From positions 3,453,182 through 3,517,181 of the forward strand of contig JAJHZJ010000808.1 of NCBI GenBank assembly GCA_023548195.1: a stretch of 64,000 nucleotides of DNA, read 5' to 3'. How positions within the stretch are numbered: the stretch's first letter is position 1; every line of letters starts with the position of its first letter. Position numbers and translations under genes: made by a program. This DNA comes from Bettongia penicillata ogilbyi (lineage: Eukaryota; Chordata; Mammalia; Diprotodontia; Potoroidae). Below, in pieces: positions 45,749-56,702 of the stretch. The notes under the pieces were generated by a model. It searched no databases. It was not told where the DNA came from and saw nothing but the letters and a program-made list of their open reading frames with translations.

Positions 45749-46740
45749 GAAGCATGAAAAAGTAAACAGCAAAGAGAAGTCTTAAGGGACTTACCAGAAG
45801 TGAACTGTTTACATTTCTACATGGAAAGACAGTATTTGTAACTCTTAAAACTTTTCAGTATCTGGGTAGTTGGTGGGACCACACACACACATGTACACGC
45901 ATGCACGCACACACACATACACACATGCACACACACAGAGACAGAGAGCACAGAGTGAATTGAATAGGATGGGACCATATCTTAAAAGAAATTAAGGTAA
46001 ATGGTGAGAGAGAAATGTAGTGGGAGGAAAGAGGGGGAAATGGAAGGGGGTAACTATATGTCATTTAAGAGGCAGGTAGGAGTTTTTCTTAGTGGAGGGA
46101 AAAAGAGGAGAGCTGAGGAAAAAAAAAAAACAAGAAGTTTACCCTCATCACATTTGACTAAACGAAGGAGTGAAATGCACACTCATTTTGGTATGAAAAC
46201 CTATCTTACAGTATAAGAAAGTGGGGGAGAAGGAGATATTGCAAGGGGGGGATGATGGAAGGGAGGGCAAAGGGAGGAGGGAGCTATTTGAAGTCAACAC
46301 TTGGGGAGGGACGGGATCAAAAGACAGAAGAGAAACAATGAGGGGCAGGTTAGGAGGGATGGTAATCCAGTTAGTCTTACACAACACGACTATCAGGGAA
46401 GTCATTTGCAAAACTACACAGATATGGCCTATATTGAATTGCCTGCCTTCCCAAAGGGAATGGGTGGGGAGGGAGGGATGGGGAGAATTTGGAACTCAAA
46501 GTTTTAGGAACAACTGTTTAGTATTGTTGTTGCAACTAGGAAAGAAGACATACAGATAAGGAGGAATAGAAAGTCATCTGGCCCTATAGGAGAAAAGAGA
46601 AGATGGAGACAAGAGAAGGGAGGGATGACAGAAGAGAGGGCAGATTGGAGATAGGGAAAATTAGATTGCTTGAGGTATTGGGATGGGGGGAGGGGATAAA
46701 GGGGAGAAAATTTGGAACCCAAAAATTTGTGAAAATGAAT
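45749..46740 (+). other. HAL1-like 3' UTR
   Basis: Starts shortly after the ORF1 stop. It contains (CA)n (45880-45937), a run of A at about 46119-46130, and long G/A-rich blocks such as GGGTGGGGAGGGAGGG near 46461. Its G-runs resemble the G-rich 3' UTRs of mammalian L1. The open frames in it (for example 46221-46559) are composition artefacts. Confidence 0.75.
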
Positions 46741-46789
46741 GCAAAAAATTAAATAAATAAAATTTAAAAAAAAAAAGAAAGAAAAAAAA

Positions 46790-46805
46790 AAGATATTCTG
46801 AAACC
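46790..46805 (+). repeat. Target-site duplication, right copy (HAL1-like element)
   Basis: AAGATATTCTGAAACC, identical in all 16 bases to 43788-43803, directly after the A-rich tail. Confidence 0.9.
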
Positions 46806-46849
46806 AGGGAAGGAAGAAAATGAAGGTAATCTTTACATAAGTTGGAAAG

Positions 46850-47330
46850 GTAGTGGAAGTTTTAAGAGGAAATATACTAATCTTCACCTTTATGTACTTT
46901 TAGAAGGCTGGATCACTCAGATGGAGATAGCATGCAAGCAACTGGAAATGCTGGGCTGGAGTTTAGGGGAAGGTCAGAGTTTGAGATACAAGTTGGTTTC
47001 GATGTCATGCAGATAGGCTTCATAATTCATACCATGGGAATGGACTTGCCAAGGAGAATGTAGATGGGAAAGACTGAGAATTGAATCTTATGTGGATGCT
47101 GACTATAGAAATGAACTTGGAGAGTTCAGTACCATGAAATCCATGGAAGAAGAGTCTTATTAAGACGGAGAGGATGTTCAACGTTGTCAGATGCTATAGA
47201 AAGGTCTATGAGGAGGATAAGGATTTTGAAAAATCCTTAATTTTGAAGTGAATTTGGTGATTGGCAACCACTTTTGGATATGGTGATTAGGGAGCCATTT
47301 ATGAGTTTGGGAAGAATAAATTAGAGTTGG
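46850..47330 (-). repeat. CR1-like LINE remnant, antisense
   Basis: GCATGCAAGCAACTGGAAATG, TCATACCATGGGAATGGAC, GCCAAGGAGAATGTAGATG and GTCAGATGCTATAGAAAGG follow the order seen in antisense old mammalian CR1/L3-type LINEs. Confidence 0.5.
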
Positions 47331-47334
47331 TCAA

Positions 47335-47405
47335 AAGCATACTTACATTAAGTGCCTACTATGTGCGAGGCACTGAGCTAAGCACTGAGTTCAATAGCAG
47401 GGACT
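47335..47405 (-). repeat. L2 3' end fragment, antisense
   Basis: TTAAGTGCCTACTATGTGCG and GAGGCACTGAGCTAAGCACTG are the reverse complement of the L2 end. Confidence 0.65.
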
Positions 47406-47527
47406 CTGGCTGAATTACAGAAGCTTTGAGGAATGAATAATGAGATGATAATGAAGGCAAGGCAGGAAATGTAAATACCTTTTCCTCTAATGTTAGATGT
47501 AAGAATGTGATTGTTTTATATCTTGTG

Positions 47528-48235
47528 TTTTGTCCTTTGCTCTAGAAGGAGACTATGACATCGAGATGATGATGATGTGACTTGGAATTGACTTTGATTT
47601 GAGTGAGGAAGGACTTGTGGAAGGGTACCAACCTCACTTTTTACTCTTGAGCCATCTGGGTTCAGTGGCCTGGTATTCATCAGGATGACCAGAGATGTGA
47701 GACTCTGGCCCTTTCAGGCTAAGGTCTTACCACATTCTCACTTGGAGTGACATACATCCATTCAATGAATAGACTTCTTTAAGTAGTTACTTAAGGGATG
47801 GCCCCTTTAGTAAAAAAAAAAATAATAATAATAATAATCAAACTAGGAGGGGGAGACCCTCAGGGTTCCTGTGCAAAACAGAGACAGTTACTGTTTAGGA
47901 ATTACGTTCACTTTGTGATAGGTAGGTGGGGACTTGTTGTCCAGCCTATGAGCTCCTGAGTCTTTGAGCAAGAAATGTAGCCTGTAAACCCAAAGAAAAA
48001 AAGGCAGCTTTTGGCCATGGAGTGTATCTTCCCCTGAATAGAAAACCAGAGGAGAGGAGATGAGAGGAGAGGAGCTGCTGCTTACTCACAGGTTGTCTTT
48101 GTTCTTCATTCACGAAGAGGACCACGACATCAGGATGATGACATGACTTGCAGTTGACTTTGATTTGAGTGAGGGAGTTCTGTGCAAGGTCACCAACCTC
48201 ACTTTCTTCTCCTGAGCCATCTCTGTAGATCAGAA
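47528..48235 (+). repeat. Composite repeat: two direct copies around a central segment (locus 2)
   Basis: Copy C (47528-47815) and copy D (48096-48235, shorter) resemble copies A and B at 41278-42060: ACTATGACATCGAGATGATG / ACCACGACATCAGGATGATG, TTTGATTTGAGTGAGG in both, CAACCTCACTTT in both, and GAGCCATCT in both. The centre has GGGGAGACCCTCAGGGTTCC and AGAGACAGTTACTGTTTA, parallel to the centre of locus 1. A (TAA)n run at 47818-47839 and GAGGA repeats at 48048-48073 are internal. Confidence 0.5.
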
Positions 48236-48836
48236 TATGACATACAGGTAGATAGGAAACTTTACCTGGGTATGAAATTTTCCTCAGTGACCATATAAAC
48301 CCTATTTTGGAAGATTATTTATTTTTGCTTTAAAGGTTTTTGAATTTTATTATTAAATTTGCTATATTTGTGAATGACTTGATAATTTTTTTCTGCACTT
48401 TAAAAAAAATATGGTTATATACTTTTGCATAGACAACACTAAATTGGAGACAGTTGCCATCATGTTTCTATTTTTCCTGTATTTGTGACTTGGTATTAGA
48501 TTTGTAGAATGTTTTCTTTAATCATCAATATTAGTTACTACCACTTTTGTTTTATTTTTTCTTTAGCCTTCCCATTCTTATCCAGTGATTTACATTAGAT
48601 ATTTACATAAAAACAAGAATATGGATCATAGATTTAGGATTGAAATAGATCTTAAAACTCATCTTGAATGCTCCTATCATTCTGTTTTTTTAATTGCTGA
48701 TTTAATGTCACTTCCCATTCCCTTTCTCCTTCCTTCCCCAACCCCATCCACTTTTCTATTTAAATTATATTCATAAGCAGAATAATCTGAAACATTGACA
48801 TTTCCTTACAGCAAATGCTGTATTTCACTCACTTAG
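48236..48836. other. Unassigned AT-rich intronic sequence
   Basis: No repeat or gene signal recognised before the L1 target site. Confidence 0.4.
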
Positions 48837-48850
48837 AGTCTACCACTTCT
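48837..48850 (+). repeat. Target-site duplication, left copy (L1)
   Basis: AGTCTACCACTTCT, identical to 50302-50315. Confidence 0.9.
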
Positions 48851-50301
48851 GGATCTGTGGAATAGATTAGGTACAGATTGCGTAATAGTAAATGACTATA
48901 GTAATCTAGTATATGATAAACCCAAAGATCCAAGCTTTTGAAACAAAAAGTCATTATTTGAAGAAAAAAAAAACTACTGAGAAAACTGAATGGCAGAAAG
49001 TAAGGTATATGGACCAATATCTAAAACCATATACCAAGATGAGGTTAAAATGGGTACATAAGTTGTACCTAAAGGATACCATAAGCAAATTAAGAAAGCA
49101 TGGAATAGTTTTGTCAGATTTATGGATAAGGGAAGAATGTAGCACCAAAGAAAATGTAGAGCATTACAAAATGTAAAATAGATCATTTTGAGTATATAAA
49201 ATTAAAGCTTTTGCACAAACAAAACCAATGCAACCAAAATTATAAGGAAAGCAGAAAACTGGGAAGGAAATTTGCAACGTTTCTGATAACCCATTTCTCA
49301 AAAGTATAGAGAACTAAGTCAAATTTATAAAAATACAAATTATTCCCCAGTTGTTAAATGGTCAAAGAATATGCACAGGCAGTTTTCAGACAAATCAAAA
49401 CTATCTATAATCATATGAAACATGCTCTAAATCACTTGATTAGACAGGTGCAAATTTTAAAACAATTTTGAGGTACCACTTCACACCTATCAGATTGACT
49501 AATATGACAAAAAGAAAATGTTGGATGTTAGAGAGGATGTGGGAAAACTGGGACACTAATGCACTGTTGGTAGAGTTGTCAACTGAGCATTCTGGAGAGC
49601 AATTTGGGACTATGCCCAAAGGGCTATAAAACTGTGTATGTCCTTTGATCCAGTGATACCACTTCTAGATCTATTTCCTACAGACATCCCAAAAAAGGAA
49701 AAGTGACTTATTTGTACAAAAATATTTACAGCAGCTCTTTTTGTGGTGGCTAAGAATTGGAGATCAAAGAAATGCCCCCCCCAGTTGGGGAATGGTTAAA
49801 CAAGCTATGGCATATGATTGTAATAGAATTTTATTGCTCTATAAGAAATGACGACCAGGATGATTTCAGAAAAACCTGGAAAGACTTACATGAGCTGATG
49901 CATAGGGAAGCGAACAGAACCAGGAGAACGTTGTACACAGTAACAACAGTATGGTTTCACGAAGGGCTGTGAATGACTTAGCTATTCTCAGCAATACAGT
50001 GATCCAAGGCAGTCCTAATGGACTAATGATGGAGCCTATTATCTGCCTCCAGAAAAAGAATTGATACTAATTGAATAGACTGAAGCATGCTATTTTTCTC
50101 TTTAAAAAAATGTTTTTTTCTTTTATTCCAGTCTTGTACAAAATGACCAATATGGAAATAATTTACATAATTGTACATTGTATTACCATGTATTACCTTT
50201 GTGTGATTGCTTACCTTCTCAGGGAGGGGTGTTGGAAGAGAGGGATAGAATTAGGAACTTAGAATTTTAAAGTAAAATGTAAAGAAATAGAAGAAAAATA
50301 A
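48851..50301 (+). mobile_element. 5'-truncated L1, sense: ORF2 C-terminus and 3' UTR
   Basis: About 1.45 kb. It contains the ORF2 end with frame breaks: translated pieces include NKLWHMIVIEFYCSIRNDDQ (from 49790) and SRTRR-like NRTRRTLYTV, matching L1 ORF2 C-termini. A 3' UTR follows (GGAGGGGTGTTGGAAGAGAG), then the A-rich tail AAATAGAAGAAAAATAA. A perfect 14-bp duplication flanks it. Stops and frame shifts make it dead on arrival or decayed. Confidence 0.85.
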
Positions 50302-50315
50302 AGTCTACCACTTCT
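50302..50315 (+). repeat. Target-site duplication, right copy (L1)
   Basis: AGTCTACCACTTCT directly follows the L1 tail. Confidence 0.9.
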
Positions 50316-50679
50316 CCACTGAGTAAAGGTGGGAGGTGTCTTCTTCAGATGTGTGGGATCAAAATTTCACAATTTTATTCATTATATTCTCTGTTGCCTT
50401 GTTCTGTAACCATACTCAATTCTTTTAATGTTCTCTGAATTTCCCATATTTATCATTTGTTCTAAATACATTTAGGAAATAATCTCCTGTCTCTCAGAGA
50501 GCAGTTTTTCATAATAATCTAAAATTTTCAAAAGGCAGATCGGAACAATTTAGTAAAACTAGTCAGCATAAGAAAAAGTAATATATATCATGCACAAAAG
50601 TCTTATCTCTGCTGAGGGGTAGAAAAAAGCATCCTCTATAATGTTTATTTACTCATTCATACACTCATTTCTTTGAGGT
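50316..50679. other. Unassigned intronic sequence
   Basis: AT-rich, with no recognised feature. Confidence 0.35.
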
Positions 50680-51700
50680 GGGAGAGTCAGTAATGGCCGT
50701 TACAATTTGTGCAGTTCAGTTTTGATTTGTTGTTCTCATCTATGCTGTTTTTAGTCATTGAGCATGTTTTCCTGGCTCTGCTTGATTCCCTGTGCATCAG
50801 TACAATAATTTCAGGTGCCATAGGTTTTCTGGTCAACAATTCCACAGTTGACATGTTTTTATTTTAGTGTTTCTATAAATATTTTGGTGTATATCGAGTT
50901 TTTCTTTGTGTCAGTGAACTCCTTATTTTTTTATGGTACAATAATATGCAAAGTACATTTTTACTTTTGTTCTTCCATGCCCTTCCTTCTCTGTGCACAC
51001 CAGTTGTGTTTCCATTTTATTTTTCTACCACAAAGAATACTAGTATAAGTTGTTTTTGATGTCTGTGACATTTCTGGATTACTTTCCTTAGTGGTATCAC
51101 TCAGTCTTAAAGGATATGATTAATTTATTGCCTTTTTTTCTTTAATATAATTTCAAAGTGTTTTGCAGACATTTTAGATAAATTTTCAGTTCCATCATGA
51201 AATGTATTAGTATACCTTTTTTCTCCATACCTCATCCAATACTAATTATCTGCATTTTTCAGTCATCATTGTAATTTTTCTGCACTTAAAGTGAAATTTA
51301 AGAGTTGGTTATAATTTATATTTTATTGATTCTAGAATATTTTTCCATAATTATCTTCATTTCCTGTGACAATCTATTATATGACCACTTCAGTATGAGT
51401 GTGACTTAATTTTATATATTTTTATCCATTCCATCTATATCTTGGAAATTAGATCTTTTATCAGACAAATTTGTGTGAAGAATTTGCCTCCATTTGGTGT
51501 TGGCTTTTATTTTAATTAACATTCATTTTGTTTATGTAAAAACCTTTTGTGTGTTTTACCCTTAAACTTTTGGTCAGAAAGGTGCATCTGACCATTTTTC
51601 TAGATTTTTTAAAAAAAGATAGGATTTTTTACATTAATCTTATATTCATTTGGAGCTTCTCTTTTCATATGCTATAAGATACTGGTATAAACCGTATTCT
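50680..51700 (-). repeat. Highly decayed L1, antisense
   Basis: Antisense L1-like order with weak matches: GCATCAGTACAATAATTTCAGG, TTCTATAAATATTTTGGTG, TCTAGAATATTTTTCCATAA and AGATCTTTTATCAGACAAAT. Confidence 0.5.
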
Positions 51701-51714
51701 AGTTTATTCAGTCA

Positions 51715-51985
51715 TGGTAGCTAGTTGATGCAGTGAATAAATAGATACTGGGCCTTGAGTGAAGAAAACCCAAGTTAAAACCGTCCTTCGACACTTAATA
51801 GTTGTGTGACTTGGGCGAGTTGCTTTACCACTGCTTAGTTAAGTACTCTTCTCTCTAAAATGGGAACAATAATAACCCCACCTTCAGTGTGGTGAGGATC
51901 AAGGTGGTGATTTTAACGTACTGGTTAAGCACAGTGTCGGACACAGTGAGTGCTGCAGAAATGTTAGCCATTAGGCCACCTGTCC
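51715..51985 (+). repeat. tRNA-derived SINE, sense
   Basis: Head GTAGCTAGTTGATGCAGTGA, then AGTTGTGTGACTTGGGCGAG, TTCTCTCTAAAATGGGAAC and a body ending CTGCAGAAATGTTAGCCA. Confidence 0.65.
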
Positions 51986-52129
51986 AAGATTCATGAGAAG
52001 TACTAAAGGTAGAAGTACAGAAGCAAGAATTTGTATCTAGATCTTAAATGAAAAATCCTGAACTTTGTATTACATTGTTTCTTTCGCACCGATTTAACAT
52101 CAAGTTCCTGAAATACATTAATAAGTAAT

Positions 52130-52560
52130 TGATTTTATATGTCTTTATTGGTGCTTTCCATATATAGTTATAGACTACAAGTATACTAAGAAGGCAGATT
52201 TTTGGTCGCAAACTATTTTGACCAATCTCTTGATCATGTGCACAGCCAACTCAAGCAGTAATGTAGTTTTTCTTGGTGTGCTTGTTTAGCATTACTGTAT
52301 CTTTCTTATTCCTCTCAACTGGTACTGACAGAGGATTAAGAATGGATGTATTCAAGGTAATATCACTTTGAAAATTGTAGTCATAAAACAACACAAAAAT
52401 AAAAAATTTCCCTAAATATATATACTTTCCTAAGGCATTTCCCAGCACTCTGTTCATTCCTTTCACCCTTGTGTTTTCAGACTGATCTTTGAAAAACTTT
52501 AGATTTCTTATGTTGTTACTGCCATTAAGTAGTTTCTGCATTGGGTACAAAGTATTTTCT
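52130..52560 (-). pseudogene. Unrecognised antisense open frame with AATAAA downstream, possible retrocopy
   Basis: A 99-codon - strand frame (52550-52251; for example KLLNGSNNIRNLKFFKDQ) is followed on the same strand by sequence containing CACCAATAAAGACAT (about 52154). Frame plus poly(A) signal could be a retroposed cDNA fragment, but I recognise no family and see no A-tail or duplication. Chance is the main alternative. Confidence 0.2.
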
Positions 52561-53915
52561 CTCTTTCTTTCAAATCATTACACAGTCTGTTTGCTTTATA
52601 TTTATCCCATCTTTCCCCAAAATACATTCATATCTTCTGACCAGTGTCATAATTGTTCTGGAATAGAATTATAGTACATTGATTTTTGTGCATCCCTCTC
52701 CTTCAGTTGATCATTTTCTTACCCATGCAGTTTATTTAGGGACAATACAGATCATATCTTTCATGAAGGGTACTACAGTAGTTCCCAATCTTGTCCATCA
52801 CTGGGTACTTTCATACTTATTTTTATCACATAGTGTAATACTTAGCTGTTCTTTAATGTTTGCATGTGTCTCACCAAATAAATCGTTGAAAGACAAGGTC
52901 ATGACTTTACAGTTCCTTATTATTTTACATTACATTACACAGTATGAATTCGAGGTAAATAGTTTTTAAATATCCTGTATTGATTTTAAACTCATTTCTT
53001 TTCTTGTTCCTCAGTAGAACAGGTTACAGTCACCATCCCTACAAAAGAAGAGTTGTTTCATAAATCTCCTATATTCATTTATGCATATCAGCACTCTATA
53101 AATGTGTATAATGAAAGTGCATATACACATTTATATACATGTGCATAATTTGTAGTTCAGGAAAATGAATCTAGAACAAGCAAAAATATAGGTGTAGAAT
53201 TCAATTTTTTGAACTTTAAGACATAATAGTCAAGTATACTGTTTTTAAGCATAAAGGACTGTTTCATGGGTTTTCTTGTAAAAATAATTATAAGGTGTAA
53301 TGTGCATGGGGAAATGAAATATATGTATTATATATAGCTTAATAAAATATACTTAAAGCCTTACATTTTAAAATCTGCTATGTAGTAAGCTTAGTAGTCC
53401 TTTGTGGCTTCTGAATATTTTTTTCAAGTGACTTCTGTCTATTCTCTGTCCCCTAGCACATCTATTCTTACTGTAGTATATTTTTAATCATGTACCTTAG
53501 GAAAGAGATTGGAACTAGCTTATGATACTCTATTAGATTTATAACTATTTTCAGTTATAAATTTGTTTTAAGATTAATTCATGTAGGAGAAAGAATAAGT
53601 AAATATATGTTGTCTTTATAAGGACTGTAGGTTTCATGAGTTTTCTTGTAAAATTTTTGGAAAGATTACCAGGATTATTATCAAATGCAGTTTTGAGATG
53701 AAAGTTATTGCCATTAGTTTGATAGTCATTGTTAAATTAGTTGCATTTTTAAAAGACTTGCATATGAATTAGTTTTATCTTTGTAACTAGTATTTGTAAT
53801 ATGTGGTTTTAATAGATAAGGAAAATATTTCATCTGGACAAGTTTACTGTGGAATTTGTCATGTAGTATAAAAATCTTTTCTCAGATACTTTTATTCAAT
53901 GAAATAATTTTTAAC
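52561..53915. other. Unassigned AT-rich intronic sequence
   Basis: No gene, and no repeat that I can name. A 96-codon frame at 52679-52969 lacks domain features. Confidence 0.35.
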
Positions 53916-54111
53916 AACTACCAAATATATTATGTTTTGCATGATTGAACCTATATAACCTTTATCACATTGCTTGCCACTTCAGGGAGGGGAAAATGAG
54001 GTAGGGAGAGGGAAAATTTGGAATTCAAAAAGTTTTAGAAGTGAATGTTTAAAATTATTTTATATGTAACTGGGGGAAAAAATAAAATATTTTAAAAAAA
54101 CTACCAAATAT
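53916..54111 (+). mobile_element. L1 3' stub, sense, with target-site duplication
   Basis: AACTACCAAATAT occurs at 53916-53928 and 54099-54111. Between them lies 170 bp of L1 3' UTR: ACCTTTATCACATTGCTTGC, GGGAAAATTTGGAATTC, TTTTATATGTAACTGGGG and an AATAAAATATTTTAAAAAA tail. It is an extreme 5' truncation. Confidence 0.85.
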
Positions 54112-54514
54112 GGTAGTTTCCTTTTAGTATCTTGAAATTTGTAGTTCCTTAGTATTCATTATTTAATATTTCCAACCTAAGTTTTATCATGTAGGAGCTT
54201 TTTTTTTTTTTTTAAGTGTTCGGTTTTTTGAAAAATATGAAGACCATTTTTATAAATCCTGTAATTATTTTTTCAAGAAATCAGCACTGGAAATGGATGC
54301 AGTAGTGATCCTTTAGAATTTATGAATCTGTACTTAGAAAGCTCTAAATCTTTTATAATGTATTATATACTCACTTGTCAAAAATGGACTCATCAGGATC
54401 TTAACTGACAAAGTTGAGATATACTCTTACTTTCCTTAAGATATTTGTTACAGTATTAATCTGTAAAATTGTGACTTTATGAATTTATTGATACTTGATA
54501 TTTAAAACCAGACA

Positions 54515-54516
<2 letters not shown>
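54112..54516. other. Unassigned AT-rich intronic sequence
   Basis: Poly-T run at 54198-54214. Nothing else is recognised. Confidence 0.35.
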
Positions 54517-54564
<48 letters not shown>

Positions 54565-54580
54565 TATACACACATATATC
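54517..54580. repeat. (TA)n(CA)n compound microsatellite
   Basis: About 16 TA units, then CA units and mixed CATATA. Likely length-polymorphic. Confidence 0.95.
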
Positions 54581-54943
54581 ATAAGAATTAGGATTATTTT
54601 GTACAATAAATATTTGGATGTAGTGTATTTTACTTGAAGAAGCAGTGTAGTATGATGTATTGTGGCCAGTGTCTCAAGAAGACAGACTCTGGTGACTTTT
54701 CAAAGATTCAAGACTAGTGAACTCTTATCTATTTCTTACCTGTCCTAAACATCTATCTCTGCATTGGCGGGAAGACCTTTCAGCAATTCTATGCCAATGA
54801 AATTATATTTGCAGAATCCCACTACCTAGGAGAAAAAAAGTTGACTGTAAACTATGCACACTTTTGTATACTCATTTTGATTTGATGTTGGTATAGTATT
54901 TATGATTTTCACTTAGTGGGAGGTAGCTTATTTGCCATAAATT

Positions 54944-55022
54944 TCCTTCCTCCCTTCCTTTCCCTCCCTTTCCCTCCCTTTCTTCTTCCTTTTCCCCCCT
55001 CTTTTTCTCTCTTCTTTCCCCC
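54944..55022. repeat. Pyrimidine-rich (CCTT)n-like tract
   Basis: Repeats of CCCTTTCCCTCC and TTTCTTCTTCC on one strand only. A purine/pyrimidine asymmetric tract. Confidence 0.85.
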
Positions 55023-56256
55023 AAATAAATAGTTTTCCACATTTTAATGATGGCATGATAGGCTGTGAGCCAACTGTACTCTTTAATTAGAAGGGAGTTT
55101 GTACTATGCTAAGTATATTCTGCTGTTTTTGTTTTGTTTTCAACTCTGAGGTGAATTTAGGATTTTATCAGTGTACATTACAACTTTTTTTCTTTGTCCT
55201 TGTTCAAAAACTTTTCATTGTTTGGCACACCATGGGAGTATGGAAAGCTTTACTGTACATTAAATTCTACTCCTCTAAAAAACAAGTATTTCTGTTAATT
55301 TGTGGGAGAATGTAAAGTTTCTCCTTTTTTCTTCTTGCAACTCCCTAGTGACTGACTAATGGAGTTAACCATTTTTATTCTCCTGTTCTGCTAAAATTGT
55401 TAATAATAAACTTCATATTCATGTAATCTCCTTGTAATTAAAAGGAAAGGAAATGGCCTTTTTTTTTTTTTTTTTTTTTTTTACTGTTGGTCTACCTATA
55501 GGTTTTAGTTTGTTGTTTTGGTTTTCCTGATTTGCCTTGTGAAGCTGAATGTGCCATTTTCTTCATTCCATAAGTATATCATACTGTCTAAAATATTTTT
55601 AGGAGAACTACTAGTAACTCCTGCTGAACTGATAGATAATTTTAAAATAACAATGTTGATTTCATAAAAAAATTTTTTTAGAACTATCAGGAGGTAAAAG
55701 TTATTTTCAGTGAGAAGACTAGTCTTTGTTTTAGCTTTTTTTTTCATTCTCTAAGCATTGTTTTAGAATGTCATCTGCTGCTTTCAGATTTTCTTAGAAA
55801 ACATTTGAATATTTCAGAACTTGTAGCTTAGGTTATTTTCCTCATTATTATTTCCTCATTAAAAAAATCAGTACAAAACGGGTCGTTAGGAGTTTTTCAT
55901 TACTTTATGTTTTGACTTTCTGCCTGCAGAACTAAATAGGGAGATAGTAAAGAATGCCCAAAGCAACCTACTTTTCATAATTTTCTTGTCATACAAGATA
56001 TTGGTGACAACTGGGTGAAAAGTCAAGGTCAATTCATATTGGCTAAAATGTTTTGAGAAATAGAAGAGGTTAAGTAGAAAAGAATGTTAATTAAATCAAG
56101 AGGAAAATTAATAAGATACTTCAGTATAGTATAATCACAATATAATCATATTATAGAGTAAGGGGAGCTTCCTGGGTTTTTGCTAAGGCCTGAGAGAGAA
56201 GAATAGTTTTTGCATTTTATAATACAAAAGCAAGCCCCACTGTATTTTGCAGGCCT
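55023..56256. other. Intronic sequence with poly-T run (55459-55482)
   Basis: No gene or named repeat. The T run of 24 may be an antisense retroposon tail, but no element is seen next to it. Confidence 0.4.
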
Positions 56257-56259
56257 CTG

Positions 56260-56470
56260 GTATAGTGGCAAGGGTACTGGTTGTAGAGCCACAAGATGAT
56301 GGATTTAGTCCTGGCTTTTCCACTTATGATCTCTAGGTCAAGTCACTTAATATTTGAGTTCTGTTTCCATATCTCTAAAATGGGAGTAATAATAGATCAA
56401 CCCCTTGTTTCACTTCACAGCAGTGTTGTGAAGACCCAATAGAGTGTTAGGGCATATTGAAAAAGTGTTA
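56260..56470 (+). repeat. tRNA-derived SINE, sense, diverged
   Basis: GCCTCTGGTATAGTGGCAAG, GATCTCTAGGTCAAGTCACTT and TCCATATCTCTAAAATGGGAG occur in order, with the head first. Confidence 0.55.
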
Positions 56471-56602
56471 AGGAGTATTCAAATTTAAAATGAAAATAGA
56501 AAAGTTAATTTAATTTCAGCATTTTATTAGTGTTCTTATTTTCCTGGAATGCACAGGTCTTTTTTTTTTTTTAATAAAAATATTTTCATACTTGAATTTT
56601 AG

Positions 56603-56702
56603 GGCAGCAGCAATGACTCTAAGGACAGTATTGCTCTCATTGCAAGCATTATTGGCAGCTGCAGAACCAGATGATCCACAAGATGCAGTAGTAGCAAATC
56701 AG
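56603..56702 (+). CDS. UBE2K: UBE2K coding exon (end of Trp100 to Gln133)
   Basis: This 100-nt exon supplies the last base of Trp100 and reads AAAMTLRTVLLSLQALLAAA, then EPDDPQDAVVANQ. This is the helix after the active site and the loop that follows it in the E2 fold, residues 101-133 of UBE2K. The acceptor AG is at 56601-56602 and the donor is CAG|GTAAGG, phase 0. The next expected segment (residues 134 onward, then the UBA domain, about 67 residues) is not found in the remaining 7.3 kb, so the following intron extends beyond the window. Confidence 0.97.

Larger units (their letters stand above)
43804..46789 (+). mobile_element. HAL1-like (half-L1) retrotransposon, nearly full length
   Basis: The element starts with GGGGGCAGAGCCAAGATGGCG, the usual marsupial L1-type 5' end. 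It has a CpG-rich 5' UTR (about 840 bp) with 72-bp tandem repeats, ORF1 (44641-45748, one frame break), a 3' UTR of about 1 kb with a (CA)n run and purine-rich text, and an A-rich tail (46741-46789). There is no ORF2: no endonuclease or reverse transcriptase sequence lies between the ORF1 stop and the tail. A perfect 16-bp target duplication flanks it. This is the structure of HAL1 elements, which rely on L1 machinery in trans. Its sense orientation in UBE2K intron 4 and its AATAAA words near the tail could affect transcription. An alternative is an L1 copy with ORF2 deleted. Confidence 0.85.

Noticed and set aside
46504..46887. 127-codon - strand frame
   Set aside because: It crosses the HAL1 3' UTR, tail and duplication into the host intron, so it cannot be one gene.
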